DNA of 64,000 nt from Onychomys torridus (GCF_903995425.1 NC_050460.1:19285105-19349104); one strand, 5' to 3'; shown: positions 21,383 through 31,872, counted from the first letter of the stretch. The notes: generated by a model from the letters alone, not told the origin. Numbers and translations: made by a program.

Positions 21383-21955
21383 GTAATAGGTATTCTATGC
21401 CACGCCCACCCCACCCCCACACCCCATAATAAGTTTCTCTGCCCCTGTAGCAAGCCAGACCATGCTGAATTGAAAAAGTATAACAACAGGTATGCAGAGC
21501 AAAGCAACTTCTGGGCAGGCTCTCTAGTCCCAGAGAACTTACACAACCAAGCCAGGGCAGGAAGACTTTTTTGTTTTGTTTTGTTTTCCTTTTTTTCCTT
21601 TCCGGAGCTGAGGATCAAACACAGGGCTTTGCGCTTGTGAGGCAAGTGCTCTACCACTGAGCTAAATCTCCAACCCCGGTAGCGGGGGTTTTATAGGCTG
21701 TAGGAGAGGGGTGATGAGGAGTCCACCACAAGCTGGGTTTATGCTCAAGTATAGTCAAAAACTGAGCACTTAGGTGGGACTTGGGTGGCTGTTAACTTCA
21801 GAGGAGGAGCTGCAGCAGCCGCCAAGAATGTGGAACTGGGCTTTTGGCCTTTCCTTTGTTTGCAGGAGATTCTCTGAGCAGGCAGGGTTTGGAGAGGGGT
21901 GGGGGATGGGCATTCTAGACCTGCGGGGGCAAGCTGGAGGCTCCAACCAAATACC
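21383..21955 (-). mobile_element. unidentified LTR-like insert with TATA box
   Basis: About 570 bases sit inside the B2, bordered by CCCAG on both sides. On the minus strand there is CCTATAAAACCCCCGC (near 21682-21697), a likely TATA box, downstream of a GC-rich stretch, as in a retroviral U3. I find no certain polyadenylation signal or LTR ends and cannot name it. Confidence 0.45.
21603..21677 (-). repeat. ID SINE, minus strand, inside the LTR-like insert
   Basis: GAGCTGAGGATCAAACACAG and AAGTGCTCTACCACTGAGCT. It lies just downstream of the putative TATA box of the host insert. Confidence 0.93.
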
Positions 21956-22122
21956 CAGAACCTACATGGTGGCTCACAATCATTTGTACCTCCAGTTCCA
22001 GGAGCTCCAATGCCTCTTCTGACCTCTGCAGGAACCAGACATGAATTTAATGCACATGCATGCATACAGGAAAAACAGACACACATAAGATAAATAATTT
22101 TTAACTTAAAGGAAAACTCTTA

Positions 22123-22474
22123 GAATAATATATTACAAGTTCTAGATAAATACACAGATTGTGTGTGTGTGTGTGTGTGTGGTTTTACAGTTGAATTTTT
22201 GTCTCTATAGTACCCACTGCCTCTAGACTTTTAAATCGACATTATTTAAGGTAACTTAGTTTCACGATCACACTGCTCATATTTCAAACGCTTTTTTCCT
22301 ATGTGGTTAGTGGCTCCTGTATTAACAGGACAAATCTAGCACATACTCTTCTCCACATAGGGTTCCAGGTATTCTCTGGAGGATCCCTACTAGGTGCCTA
22401 CAATAGTAGGGAAATTATTTTTCAAGAAACTATATCCTATGATTAGATTATCTTTTATTTTTATTTCTCATTAT
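22123..22474. other. no gene; short TG array at about 22160-22181
   Basis: About 350 bases without further recognisable features. Confidence 0.5.
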
Positions 22475-22668
22475 TTGTATGTGTGGTACATGTGTGTGCA
22501 CACACTCAAGTGAATACATATGCATATGTGTTTGCATATGTTCGGAGGCCAGAGGTTGAAGTTGGGTGTATTTCTCTCTCTCCGTCTTATTTTCTGAGGC
22601 ATGGCCTCTGAATCCTCCTTATGTCGCAAGCACCTTACTGACTGAACCACTTGCTCTGCCCATAGCCC
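22475..22668 (-). repeat. B4 SINE, minus strand, internally deleted
   Basis: GTGTGCACACACTC region, GGAGGCCAGAGGTTGAAGTT, GGTGTATTTCTCTCTCTCCG and the head AAGCACCTTACTGACTGAAC. The B1-like centre is missing. Confidence 0.7.
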
Positions 22669-22744
22669 ATTCTTATTTAGGCCTATTTGCCAGAACATAC
22701 TTTTAGTTAATTTAATCCACAATGCAACTTTCTCAGACTTCTTT

Positions 22745-22895
22745 CGTTTTGCTTTGTTCTTGGAGCCTGTCTCTCGGTATAGCCCTGGTTTGCCTAGAAC
22801 TTGCTTTGTAGAGCAGATTGACCTGGAACTCACAGAGATTCACCTGCCTCTGCCTCTGGGAAGCTGGAATTAAAGACATGAGCCACCACCATGTA
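22745..22895 (-). repeat. B1 SINE, minus strand
   Basis: GGAGCCTGTCTCTCGGTATA, TGACCTGGAACTCACAGAGA and GGAATTAAAGACATGAGCCA. Confidence 0.85.
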
Positions 22896-22904
22896 CTGCT
22901 TCCT

Positions 22905-23015
22905 TCTTTCCTTCTTTTCTATTTCTTTTTTCTTTCTTTTGGTGCTGGGGGTTGAACGGAAGGCCTTCTGCAGTCAAGACAGGTGCTCTACCACCAAGTC
23001 ACACTATTAGCCCCA
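22905..23015 (-). repeat. ID/B4-head-like SINE, minus strand
   Basis: T/C-rich tract, then GTGCTGGGGGTTGAACGGAA and AGGTGCTCTACCACCAAGTC. Confidence 0.6.
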
Positions 23016-23387
23016 TCCTGTGATGTGCATACAAGATTCCCAGCTCCACTGATCAACATGAGCCAAGGTCACATGCTCTTTCACTTAAGTGGCTCTTTGG
23101 CTATTTTCTGTCTATAGTCCTTTTCCATCTCCTCCTGTATTACGTTTTCCTCAACAGAATCCTTTATCTCAACTGTTCCAATCAGCAGAAAGCAGAACTG
23201 CCTGCCCCTTTCCTGTGCTCTGAGCACAGTTTCCTTCCATGGAAACCTGCTTTCTTTGTTTGTTCTCTTAAGTGTTGGTCAGGTTGTGCACATTAAGCTC
23301 ACTGTCCACCAGTCCACCAATGTCTCACTTTCTTAACACAGGTTGTGTCCTAGTAAAGTCTCCCTGAGCTTGTCTTAGCCAAACAAC
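23016..23387. other. no gene recognised
   Basis: About 370 bases without recognisable repeat or exon. Confidence 0.45.
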
Positions 23388-23545
23388 ATTTTTTTTTTAA
23401 AGACAGGGTCTCACCATGTGGCCCTGGCTGGCCTGGAACCTACTATGTAGACCAACTTAGCCTCAAAGCCAGATATCTACCTGTCTCTGCCTCTGCCTCT
23501 GGAGTGCTGGGATTAAAGATGTGTGCTGTCACATCCAGGCAAGGA
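23388..23545 (-). repeat. B1 SINE, minus strand
   Basis: AAGACAGGGTCTCACCATGT, GAGTGCTGGGATTAAAGATG and TGTGCTGTCACATCCAGGC. It contains a short CTCTGC duplication. Confidence 0.85.
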
Positions 23546-24236
23546 ACATTTTTTTAGAATCACTGAGTAATGCCTTTATTATTGCTAAAATTCTGTTTTA
23601 TACTTCAGGAAAAATTAGTGAGGAACAGCTGAAAAGAAAAAAAAAATATATCTCAGCAGAGAGGTAAAAGAAGTAATAAAGAAATAATATTTTGTAATTT
23701 ATTATTAAATCTGTTTCATGAATATTAAATTGGCTATAAAATATAAAAGAGTGAAATGATAACCTTTGGCATAAAATGGCAGTGAAATTGCTAACTGAAA
23801 ATAGCCTGAGAATAAAGTGCTCTTTTCAATAAATGACTTTTACAGAGACTAACCTTCCCCGGTTGGTGTCTGGGCTGAATTATTAAGCAGCACCTCCTTA
23901 TCATATTTGTGTCTTTAATGATACATATTTTCACTCATCTTTGGGGAGCTTTATACTGGATGTACTGTTCGTAAGCTGCACAGCAACACACAGGTAATGT
24001 TCTGTTCCTGCACCTGAGCGAGGCTTTACCTTATGGGGGGTAGACATCACCTACCCTCCGGGGCCCCATGTGGAGAGGGTGTTCCCAATCAATAACATGA
24101 AGTGTGTTTACCAAGCTTACATTTGAATATATCTATATCATTACTACGTTCAAAGTAAAGGTGTTTTAAATGCTCAAAAATGATACTAAAGATGGAAGAG
24201 AGTGAGGCTAGAGGGGGAACACAAATTAACCCATGT
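23546..24236. other. repeat-free AT-rich island
   Basis: About 690 bases without a recognised repeat or exon. A second candidate, after 3120-3954, for slowly evolving non-coding DNA. No functional motif is evident. Confidence 0.35.
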
Positions 24237-24450
24237 GATGGTTAATACTGTCGACTTGAAAGAATCCAGAATCAGCTAGGAGACACAGGAATGCCTGAGC
24301 AGTATCTAGATTTGCTCAGCTTGACCCCAAAGCTATGCCTGTGAGGATTATCTATGTTGGATTATTTGAGATAGAAAACCCACTATTCCAGAACAAACTA
24401 CAAAGAAAAGGTGACCTAATTTAAGCAGGCTTTGAACACCGCACTTTATA
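24237..24450 (+). repeat. old rodent repeat, 5' part
   Basis: TGTGATGGTTAATACTGTCG and TGCCTGTGAGGATTATCTAT are the diverged front of the family at 20850 and 39838. Confidence 0.5.
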
Positions 24451-24539
24451 TCCTTCAATGGAACAGAAAAAATATTAAAAACTATCAATGAATCTTAATT
24501 CTATAATCAGTTTGTTTCTTTATTTTTCTTCTTTTCCTG

Positions 24540-25060
24540 CAGAAGTCTCTAGCCAAGGGAGATAAGAAGGTAGTTGGGTTAAACACAACTCAGTAGCTGG
24601 TGTTGGTTCAGACTTGGAGAACCTGATCTTGAGTAGTTTATTTTAGACACATTTAAGCACAGTATCTTTTGTGGAAAGGTTTCCTGGTATAACACAATTC
24701 CATATACACAAGGAGGCATAATTACATTAAAACTGAAAAGTACATGTTACTTCTTCTATGAATATGGGTTCTTAATGGCCTTAACGGGTTCTTAAGGGCC
24801 TAGGGGTAGAGATCTGATGTGGTCTGGGTCACCAAGACCATTAGCCACCTCTAGACCTGCTTGTGAAAGCTTGGAGAAGGTAGGTATGGCCTGGCCTTAC
24901 AGATAGCATAGGGGTCACCTAGGCTATTAGGCACCTCCATTCCCAGCCTTCTGGGTGGAAGACAGGTTCTATCTCTTCCACTGAAAAGACAACGCTGCGT
25001 GTTTAACATCCCTGGTTTCCCTGGTGCTTATCTATGAGTACAAGGACATTTGTGCCCCCA
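24540..25060 (-). mobile_element. 3' LTR of the endogenous retrovirus
   Basis: On the minus strand it starts TGGGGGCACAAATGTCC at 25060, directly after a purine-rich tract (25061-25075, AGAGGAGAGGGGATAC on the minus strand) that fits a polypurine tract. Landmarks AACATCCCTGGTTTCCCTGG and CATTCCCAGCCTTCTGGGTG recur in the copy at 29.7-30.4 kb and, in part, at 48.5-49.1 kb. The low-coordinate end is approximate. Confidence 0.75.
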
Positions 25061-25245
25061 GTATCCCCTCTCCTCTAATTTTTTAATGAAAAGATAGTGG
25101 TTGTAATAGGGGCCAAGGTTGAATGCATTGCCTCTATGGCTAGTCTAATTAATATAGGCCAGCACAAGAGAAATAGCTAACAGAGGGCCAAGGAAAGAAA
25201 GCCATCTTAACCACGATGGCCATTCACAGGTCACTTGAGAGATAT

Positions 25246-25509
25246 CTATATCTTATACAAATTAATTTGACTACCAATAGTGTGAGAAAAAGCTGATACA
25301 TTAAAGCAACACATGCCGGGAAATTGTTGACAACCAAGATTACGTTTGGGTGAAAAATAATCTATAGTAGCTTTATTTTGTAAAACTATGTTCCTCAATC
25401 CACTCATCTCTTGACTAGTGGTTTTACTACTCATACAGGTCATCTTAGTACTTCTCTTTGTATTCCAGTAACCGTTCCTGGGGCAGGCATTAAAAAGGCC
25501 TAAAAACAA
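25246..25509 (-). pseudogene. retroviral transmembrane-envelope remnant
   Basis: The 87-codon frame contains an LQN segment (25375-25383) followed 15-24 residues later by C-x6-CC (CC at 25306-25311), the spacing of the transmembrane-subunit region of many retroviral envelopes. The frame is truncated at both ends and lacks the fusion peptide and membrane anchor. It is a broken relic. Confidence 0.55.
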
Positions 25510-25554
25510 TCCTTAGCATGGCAAAACATCACACTGTCTTCTATTACAGGTGTG

Positions 25555-25977
25555 TCATTTACCGCCCCCCCCCCACCTCCTGACAAAGAAGCATTTAGAT
25601 TCTGCATTGACAAGCTGAGAATTAACGTGTAATACCGTCAGTGAACATAACAGCATCATTTTTAGGGTCAGTAATATAGTGCCCTTGTTGTTTCCCCAAC
25701 GTCTCAGCTTGATGAGTTGAAAGTGTTGATGTCTCTCTCCCCAAGTTATCAGCTGACTCTTCCTCTTGGGACGTCTTCTCTTAATGGATTGTTGTCTACC
25801 TTCAGATGCTTCATTTGTCTGGTGGTCTCTGGGATACTGTCCTGGTTGGATGCACCTGAGCAGAAGCCATCTGGTATTTTGTTCATTTACTGGAAAGACA
25901 TAAGCATAACCTCGCCTTGATGTTAGACCACTGGGCTCTTTCCACTGATCAGTTTCTAGATCTTTCCTTTTTAACAT
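25555..25977 (-). pseudogene. integrase C-terminal / envelope start remnant
   Basis: The 140-codon frame begins with a segment (about residues 9-45) built like a class II integrase C-terminal domain. It continues into a basic stretch, KRRRPKRK, and a hydrophobic leader-like run (about residues 105-125), as where pol and env overlap in betaretroviruses. The frame then ends, and the surface-subunit region that should follow is absent. A run of ten C residues lies near 25564. Confidence 0.6.
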
Positions 25978-27415
25978 ACTCTTTAGGTCATGTCTCCTTT
26001 AGGGCAAAATGAATTTGGGCAGCAGAAAAATCATTATCCTTTAAAGTGAAAAGAATTTAAAAATTTAAAGTTAGCATAGGTAAATGCAGCAGAGAATATG
26101 GGGATTTAGGTGGGTACATATAACCCCCTTTTTAATTTTTAAAATTGGTCATTTAAGTATCTGTGTTGTTTCACAGCAGTTTGATCCTATGGATAGTATT
26201 TCGTAAATTTATATAAATCATTTGTTAGTCTACGCAGGATCACTATTGGCTTTTAGTTGTAATAGGAGTCCTTAAAAGGACATGCATCAAGAGCTATTTG
26301 ACAAAGTTGAGTTCTGATATGACACCTGGTATTTTTCTGGAGTCTCCTGGGCCCCACGCCACGCCTGGGGCTGGGCTCTGACAAGTTAAGGAGAGGCACT
26401 CTGCATACCTGCAGTGCATTCCAGCACGGATTTCTACATACCTGACGGTAGAGAAGGCCCCAGACACAGACAGCCCTACTTCCAGATGTCAAGCTGATGT
26501 GAGAATCACTCACTAGTAATTTCACACTAGGAGCTTGGAATAAAAATCATCTTTTTACTAGCGGGTAGACACCTCATGAACTTCCTCTAGCTTCCTCCCT
26601 TGTCAGAGTCTGATCGTTTATCAGACCAGGGTGAGGACAAAACTAAGACACAAACAGCATCCACCTAATTAACAATGGCCATAAACTTTTATAGATTTAA
26701 ACTTAAGGCTATAGAATTTGAGATCTTTAAAATTCAGGGCAGTTTTAATTCTGTGCTCAAGAAGACACAATCTTTTTTTGTGAAGCATGTGGAATTTTAT
26801 ATAAAACATATGCTCCTTGTCCCTTTGAAGAGCCATCTGAAAAAGCATTAAAAGCAATCTCTATAGGATTTTTAGATGTAATTTTAGGCACTACTCATGG
26901 GGTATCTTCAAAAAAAAAAAAAAAATCTTAAAAGGGGATCTTTAGGATGGTGGCTATTATCCCCAGTAACATGCTAATGCAACCTGCCAATTACTATCAG
27001 TGTGGAAGAAATAATCAACCTGCATTTTATTTTGTGGCACAATTATTTCTACAGGCTCTTTACCAGTAAGTGGTTTAAGATGTGCCCTTCCTATCATTAT
27101 TAGGTCTACAATTTCCTGTAAGTAAGGGGCTGCAGATTATTGTGGAGAATTATGACCTGCATAAATGTCTGTAATATCATTATTTTTGTTGATCTATAAT
27201 TCCAGTGGGTGATGAGGAGGAAGGAAAAATAATTGATGCCGAAGTGAGGCATTAATTCTATGAGCTACAGATTTAGCAGCGGCATGATTTAATATGCTAA
27301 TAGCCCACTCTGCTTCAGATGTTATATTTCTTATAGAATTTAACAGAGAGTCTCCAGAGGGCGGAACCAAATCCTTAGCGATAGGCTGATAAAAGTATAC
27401 CCATGCTTAGCCTCC
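25978..27415 (-). pseudogene. decayed pol region of the endogenous retrovirus
   Basis: Between the integrase trace and the GNG10 insertion the minus strand holds several short pol-like frames separated by stops, including 27.0-27.4 kb, which would fall in the polymerase/RNase H part by position. No frame exceeds about 90 codons. Confidence 0.45.
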
Positions 27416-27985
27416 ATGTCTTCCCGGGGCCAGCGTGAACGCCATGCAGCGCCTGGTGGAGCAGCTCAAGCTGGCGGCCGCCATGGAGAGGATCAAGGTC
27501 TCTCAGGCGGCCGCAGAGCTTCAGCAGTACTGCATGCAGAACGCCTGCAAGGATGCGCTGCTGCTTTGTGTCCTAGCTGGAAGCAACCCCTTCCGGGAGC
27601 CCCAATCCTGCGCTTTACTGTGAAGACTGTTCAGAAGGTCGCTGGGAAAGCACATGGTGATGGATGACCCGCCACCACATCCCAAGAACACAGTTTCAAC
27701 AGCCAAATCACCTTCTCTGTTGCCTGCTCCTAGAGCCAAATTCTACAGAATCAGGTTTTTGTTTGTTTGTTTGTTTGTTTGTTTTTTTGTTTTTTTAACC
27801 TCACCACCAAACTTACTAAGATGCACCCCCTTCCCTCACAGAACCTGTGTTGCTCTGCCTGAGATATAGGATGTTTTACTTACTGGGTGTTTGCATTTTA
27901 GGAGGGAAACGTTTTATTTTCAAAAACATTTTGCATTTTGTAATTTTCCTAACATTTTTATACTCTAATAAAATTTGTTCATAAG
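27416..27985 (+). pseudogene. GNG10: GNG10 processed pseudogene (G protein gamma-10)
   Basis: From the GTG codon at 27435 to the TGA at 27621-27623 the frame reads as G protein gamma subunit 10, including ERIKVSQAAAELQQYCMQNA and the NPF motif near the end. It ends CALL, a CaaX box for geranylgeranylation. The proper ATG is at 27416, but one extra C in the CCC at 27423-27425 shifts the first few codons out of frame. A few normally conserved residues differ. There is no intron, and a 3' UTR follows with AATAAA at 27967-27972. It lies antisense inside the retroviral pol region. A GTTT microsatellite (about 27757-27796) interrupts the UTR. No long poly-A tail or clear target duplication remains, so the insertion is not recent. 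Translation from the internal ATG at 27444 could still give most of the protein, but no promoter is visible. Confidence 0.92.
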
Positions 27986-28654
27986 AATTTACAATTACTA
28001 AATGAAGAGAAAATATAAAATTGGGGGACTAATTGATATCCTGATTTTTTTTAAAGGAGAGCGTTTTCATTTTTTTAATGAGATATGGTCTTAGTTTGAC
28101 AGTAGACTTGGGAGATGCTCCTTAGCCAACTGAAAGGTTGATGTAGCGTTAGGATGCCCATCCTGGGTGAGGTTGGTGAGCTCTTTCTTTAGTTCCTTTA
28201 GTTTACAATTTATAATTGTGTTTATAGCTCTTAAAAATGTGCTTATGCCTTTAAAAATGTTTAAAATGTGACCTACATTCAGAACATTGCAATTGGTTAA
28301 AAACAAAATGTGGAACTATTACAACCTAAAAGAATTAATGTCACAAGTATTTTATTGGGGTGATGTGCCTTTGATTTAATTGGGGATACTTTTAGAAGGA
28401 AAATTTGTGTTTATAATAAACCTTTGAAGAACTTGGAAATAAAATTTTTGCCTAATACATCATTTTCCATGAATAAAAAAAAAGTACACCCAACTGACAT
28501 GCCCCAAAATTTTTAATTTTGCTCTTTTAGTTCATTTATCATCAAGCAATCATCTAAGTATTGATTAGGTGAACAGGAGAATGTCATCCATATAATGAAT
28601 AACCAATACCTCAGGATGTTTAAATGACACCGGCTCAGGTGCTTTATGTTCTTA
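27986..28654 (-). pseudogene. reverse transcriptase remnant with YMDD motif
   Basis: The minus strand reads HYMDDILL around 28574-28597, with the YMDD active-site box at 28583-28594. Stops and gaps lie on both sides. The sequence between 27986 and about 28560 is the rest of the eroded polymerase region. Confidence 0.7.
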
Positions 28655-29129
28655 TGGTGATATTTTATTTGTACTGAAATGTGATTTTATTTGTTTGTTA
28701 ATAAATAAAGTTGCCTGGAGGTCAGAGCTAATAGCAAGCCATAGCAGAAGCTGGGCGGTGGTAGTGCACACCTTTAATCCAGATCACATGACAGGGAGAT
28801 CTCTGTGTGTTCAAGGATACAGCCAGCATGGAGACACATGCCTTTAATCTCAATACCAACCATAGAAGACCTAGAGGTCTGTATAGACAGGCAGTGATGA
28901 GGAGGTCATGTGGTTGGGTTTACAACCAATGAGGAGGCAGAACAGAAAGTCAATAAAAAGACAGATACACAGGAAGTAGGTCTCTTTCTGATGGGAAGGA
29001 TAACAGCGTCAGCGAAGGGTAAGAAAGGTTTTTTAGTATCAGCTCTTAGCTACTGCTCTGACCTCTTGGACTTTTAACTCCGCATTTGGCTCTGAGTTTC
29101 TTATTTAATAAGACTGTTATATCTACACA
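28655..29129 (+). mobile_element. solo LTR-like element with B1-like inclusions, nested in pol
   Basis: The unit starts near TGGTGATATTTTATTTG, holds AATAAATAAAGTTGCCTGG, two B1-like phrases (GGGCGGTGGTAGTGCACACC and ACATGCCTTTAATCTC) and ends TTTAATAAGACTG...CTACACA. TTCTTA before and TTCTAG after may be an eroded target duplication. Its end matches the end of the element at 47769-48431. Confidence 0.65.
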
Positions 29130-29699
29130 TTCTAGTTAGAATTGTTCCTGTATTAGAAGTTGGGCCTGTTTTAATTTTTCCCCAGGAAGGGACCCTTTAT
29201 CAATCTATGTTGAGTCATTCCTGCTGTGAAAGAAAACCAAACCAAAACAAAAATACAAACAAACAAAAACTCAGCTCTGGGCAGAGTCGTACCTTTTGTC
29301 CCGTTTTACTACTCCAAGCCTGGTTTGGGCAGAAAGCCAGAGTATCCACAAAGCCCACTCAGCCTGCCTTGACAAGTCCAGTAGAAAATTCTGTCTGTCT
29401 GTCTGTCTCCTTTCTGAGAGGGTCCAAATAATATATTACTGTACTCCAGCTTGTAAAATAATTGACAGGGATTTTATCCCCCTTTCCATGGGCTCTATTT
29501 CCATTAGTTCCTATGCATTTCCAACGATTAACATGTATGGTTCCTTGTTCAGGAAAGCAAGAATTACATTTTATAGTCACTTGTATAAAGCCGCAGAGCT
29601 GTTGCTCTGAATATCCTGCTCCTTCAGATCTTAACAAATATCTCAATAGTTGTATAAAATTCGTAGTCTCAGAAGACTGATTAGAATCCGTGATTATTT
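29130..29699 (-). pseudogene. 5' internal part of the endogenous retrovirus
   Basis: Between the nested LTR and the retroviral 5' LTR. A minus-strand frame at 29359-29790 is open for 143 codons and runs into the LTR. I do not recognise its product. The expected leader, gag and protease are too short or missing. Confidence 0.4.
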
Positions 29700-30056
29700 C
29701 TACTCTCTCACTTGTGATCACAAACCCTTGAGTAAGGGAACTGAATTCTGGGTCTCTGCAAATGCCCTGACCAGCAGGGTAATGATCCACATGAGGAAGA
29801 GGAAGTTTGGTTTAACACGACTCAGTAGCAAGCAGTGTTGGTTCAAATTTCTAGAGTCTGACCCTGGGCAGTTTATGTGAGGCATGTTTAAGTATGGTAC
29901 AATTTGGAAAAAGGTTTCTTGGTGTAGCACAATCCCATATGTACAAGGGGGCATCATTACATCGAAACTTCTTAAAGTACATGTCACTTCTTACATGAAG
30001 ATGGGTTCTTTTTTTTTTTTTTTACCTTTTAGACCTTTATTGGGAGAGAAAGGGAA

Positions 30057-30087
<31 letters not shown>

Positions 30088-30385
30088 ACAGAGAGACAGA
30101 GAGACAGAGAGACCGTGCAGAGGGAAGAGAGAAGGGGGCGAAGATGGGTTCTTAACATAGGCTACATGTGTTATTTTGAGGGCCTGGGAACGGATCTGGT
30201 GTGGTTTCCATCATACAGACAGCACAGGGGTCACCTGGGCTATTAGCCACCTCCATTCCCAGCCTTCTGGGTAGAAAATGGATTATACACATCTATCTCT
30301 TCCACTCAAGAAAACCCTGCATGTTTAACATCCCTAGTTTTCCTCGTGCTTGTCTGTGGGCATAAAGACCTCTATGCTTCCAACA
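29700..30385 (-). mobile_element. 5' LTR of the endogenous retrovirus, with a small insert
   Basis: On the minus strand it starts TGTTGGAAGCATAGAGG at 30385 and is colinear with the LTR at 24.54-25.06 kb (AACATCCCTAGTTTTCC, TCCATTCCCAGCCTTCTGGG). A 129-bp insertion at 30011-30139 accounts for much of its greater length. Confidence 0.75.
30011..30139 (-). mobile_element. 129-bp polyadenylated retrocopy with 14-bp TSD
   Basis: GAAGATGGGTTCTT is duplicated exactly at 29997-30010 and 30140-30153. Between them the minus strand is a CT-rich stretch of about 95 bases followed by CAATAAAGGTCTAAAAGGT and poly-A, that is, the 3' end of a polyadenylated RNA. Its source may be an LTR transcript, but is not identified. 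Confidence 0.85.
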
Positions 30386-30954
30386 AGAAGGACAGGTAGA
30401 AACAACAACAAAAAATGTGCTCACACCTGAAACCCCACCTAAGTAAGATTTCTTCAGCATCAGCAAATGGATACATCCCTGAAAAACAGCATGTGGCATT
30501 CATGGAAATTACTACTTTTCACACTAATAAAAGGAAAATGACCCCCAAGTCAAATGAAACCTGACACATTTGACCAAACACACGCCAATTCTAGTTTCTA
30601 CATTATTTCATAAAATATCTACCTTTATTTTATAAATATCTTATAAATTATCCACCTACCTAATAGCTCCTAGGAACTATTTCAGGCAAACGTTCTTTCC
30701 ATTCACCCTGGCAGGATGCGCATGCATCCATTACACTGTTTAAAGAGTTGTTGCTAATAAGCTTTCTTGTTCTTCAATAGAAAACAAAAAAGCTTAGCTT
30801 CAGGTCTAACTGAGAACAAGTACTCATCCTCAAGTAACCTGCATGGGTGTGTTGGAGCTGCAGAGAGTGCAAACTTCATACAGAATGATGCTCTCCAAGC
30901 ATTACAGTCAGGTGCTTATCATCACTTCACAAGTATTGTATTTATTTCTATTCC
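30386..30954. other. no gene recognised
   Basis: About 570 bases of unclassified AT-rich sequence next to the retrovirus. Confidence 0.45.
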
Positions 30955-31475
30955 TAAAGATTTCATTTGTTTTTAATTGTATGTGTGTGGGGGGTGGGGT
31001 GTTAAGTTGCCTGAAGCTTGTACTACAGGCAGTTGTGAGTCATCCATCATCGGTGCTGGGAACTGAACTCAGTGTTGCCGAATATTCCTTTACACTTTAC
31101 ACTGTGTGAAGATGTGTCACTGTGATTGGTGTAATAAAGAGCTGAATGGCCAATCGCTAGGCAGGACGAGGTTAGGCGGGACTTTGGGGGGAAAGAGAGG
31201 TCTTAGGGAAGAAGAAAGGCGGAGTCACCAGCCAGACAAGCAGGAGAGGTAAAAGCCATAAGCTGTGTGACAGCACATAGATTAATAGAGATGGGTTGAC
31301 ATAAATGATAAGAGCGAGTCAGAAACAAGTCTAAGCTAAGGCCAAGCTTTCATAATTAATAACAAGTCTCTATGTTGTTTTTTGTGAGCTGGTGACCCAA
31401 AGAAAAATCCATCTACAACTCCAATTCTCTTCCAGAGACGTATGTGCTCTTAACTCTGAGCCATCCCTCCAGCCC
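30955..31475 (-). repeat. B3 SINE, minus strand, split by an LTR
   Basis: The tail half (30955-31072: GGCAGTTGTGAGTCATCC, GGTGCTGGGAACTGAACTC) and head half (31418-31475: GTGCTCTTAACTCTGAGCCA) join to one B3 when the LTR is removed. Confidence 0.88.
31073..31417 (+). mobile_element. solo LTR nested in a B3 SINE
   Basis: TGTTGCCGAATATTCC start, GTAATAAAGAGCTGAATGGC signal region, GATTAATAGAGATGGGTT and CATCTACA end. ACTCAG before and ACTCCA after are probably the eroded 6-bp duplication. Confidence 0.82.
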
Positions 31476-31717
31476 CTGAAAATATTTGTACTTAGACTCT
31501 TGAACTCTTATTCATAACAAGTCTGGTTCCACCTCAGTGTAGAAAAGAGCAACCTAGCCCCTCTGGACAGTGCTGGATGCCACTGACCTGGTGTGGCTGC
31601 CATTGAGAAAGATATGCACCTCAGTGAGCAGCACTCAGGGGGTCTGACTGGACTCAGTAGAGCACAAAGTGCTGCCAGGTGTGGTTCTCAAGATTCTCAA
31701 GATTCTCCAAAGCCAGG

Positions 31718-31872
31718 GACTGGAGGGATGGCTCTGTGGTTAAGAGCACTGGCTGCTCTTCCAGAGGACCTGGGTTCATTTCCCAGAGCCTGCATGGCAG
31801 CTCATGGCTGCCTGTTCCAGAGGATCTGACACCTTCACACCAATGTACATAAAATAATTTAAAAAAAAAAAA
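31718..31872 (+). repeat. B2 SINE
   Basis: GGACTGGAGGGATGGCTCTG head, GGACCTGGGTTCATTTCCC, CATGGCAGCTCATGGCTGCC and an A tail of 13. Confidence 0.9.

Larger units (their letters stand above)
21310..22109 (+). repeat. B2 SINE split by an LTR-like insert
   Basis: The B2 front is at 21313-21382 and its rear at 21956-22109. GAAAAACTCTTAG (about 21301-21313) and GGAAAACTCTTAG (about 22110-22122) are its outer target duplication, so both parts are one insertion later broken open. Confidence 0.85.
24540..30385 (-). mobile_element. degraded class II endogenous retrovirus with two LTRs
   Basis: Related sequences of about 500-550 bases lie in direct orientation at each end, and between them on the minus strand are traces of pol and env in the expected order: RT-type YMDD at 28583-28594, an integrase C-terminal-like frame at 25.75-25.98 kb, and an envelope transmembrane-like frame at 25.25-25.51 kb. 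Most of gag and the surface envelope part are missing and no frame is intact, so it cannot make virus proteins. Two later insertions (27416-27985 and 28655-29129) break it. The betaretrovirus-like assignment rests on the integrase and envelope traces and is an inference. Confidence 0.8.

Noticed and set aside
21899..22093. GC-rich stretch near 21.8-21.95 kb as a possible CpG-island promoter
   Set aside because: Few CpG sites, and the stretch lies inside the LTR-like insert that breaks a B2.
29359..29790. 143-codon minus-strand frame as an intact viral gene
   Set aside because: It runs into the LTR, matches no domain I can recognise and sits in a provirus with all other frames broken.
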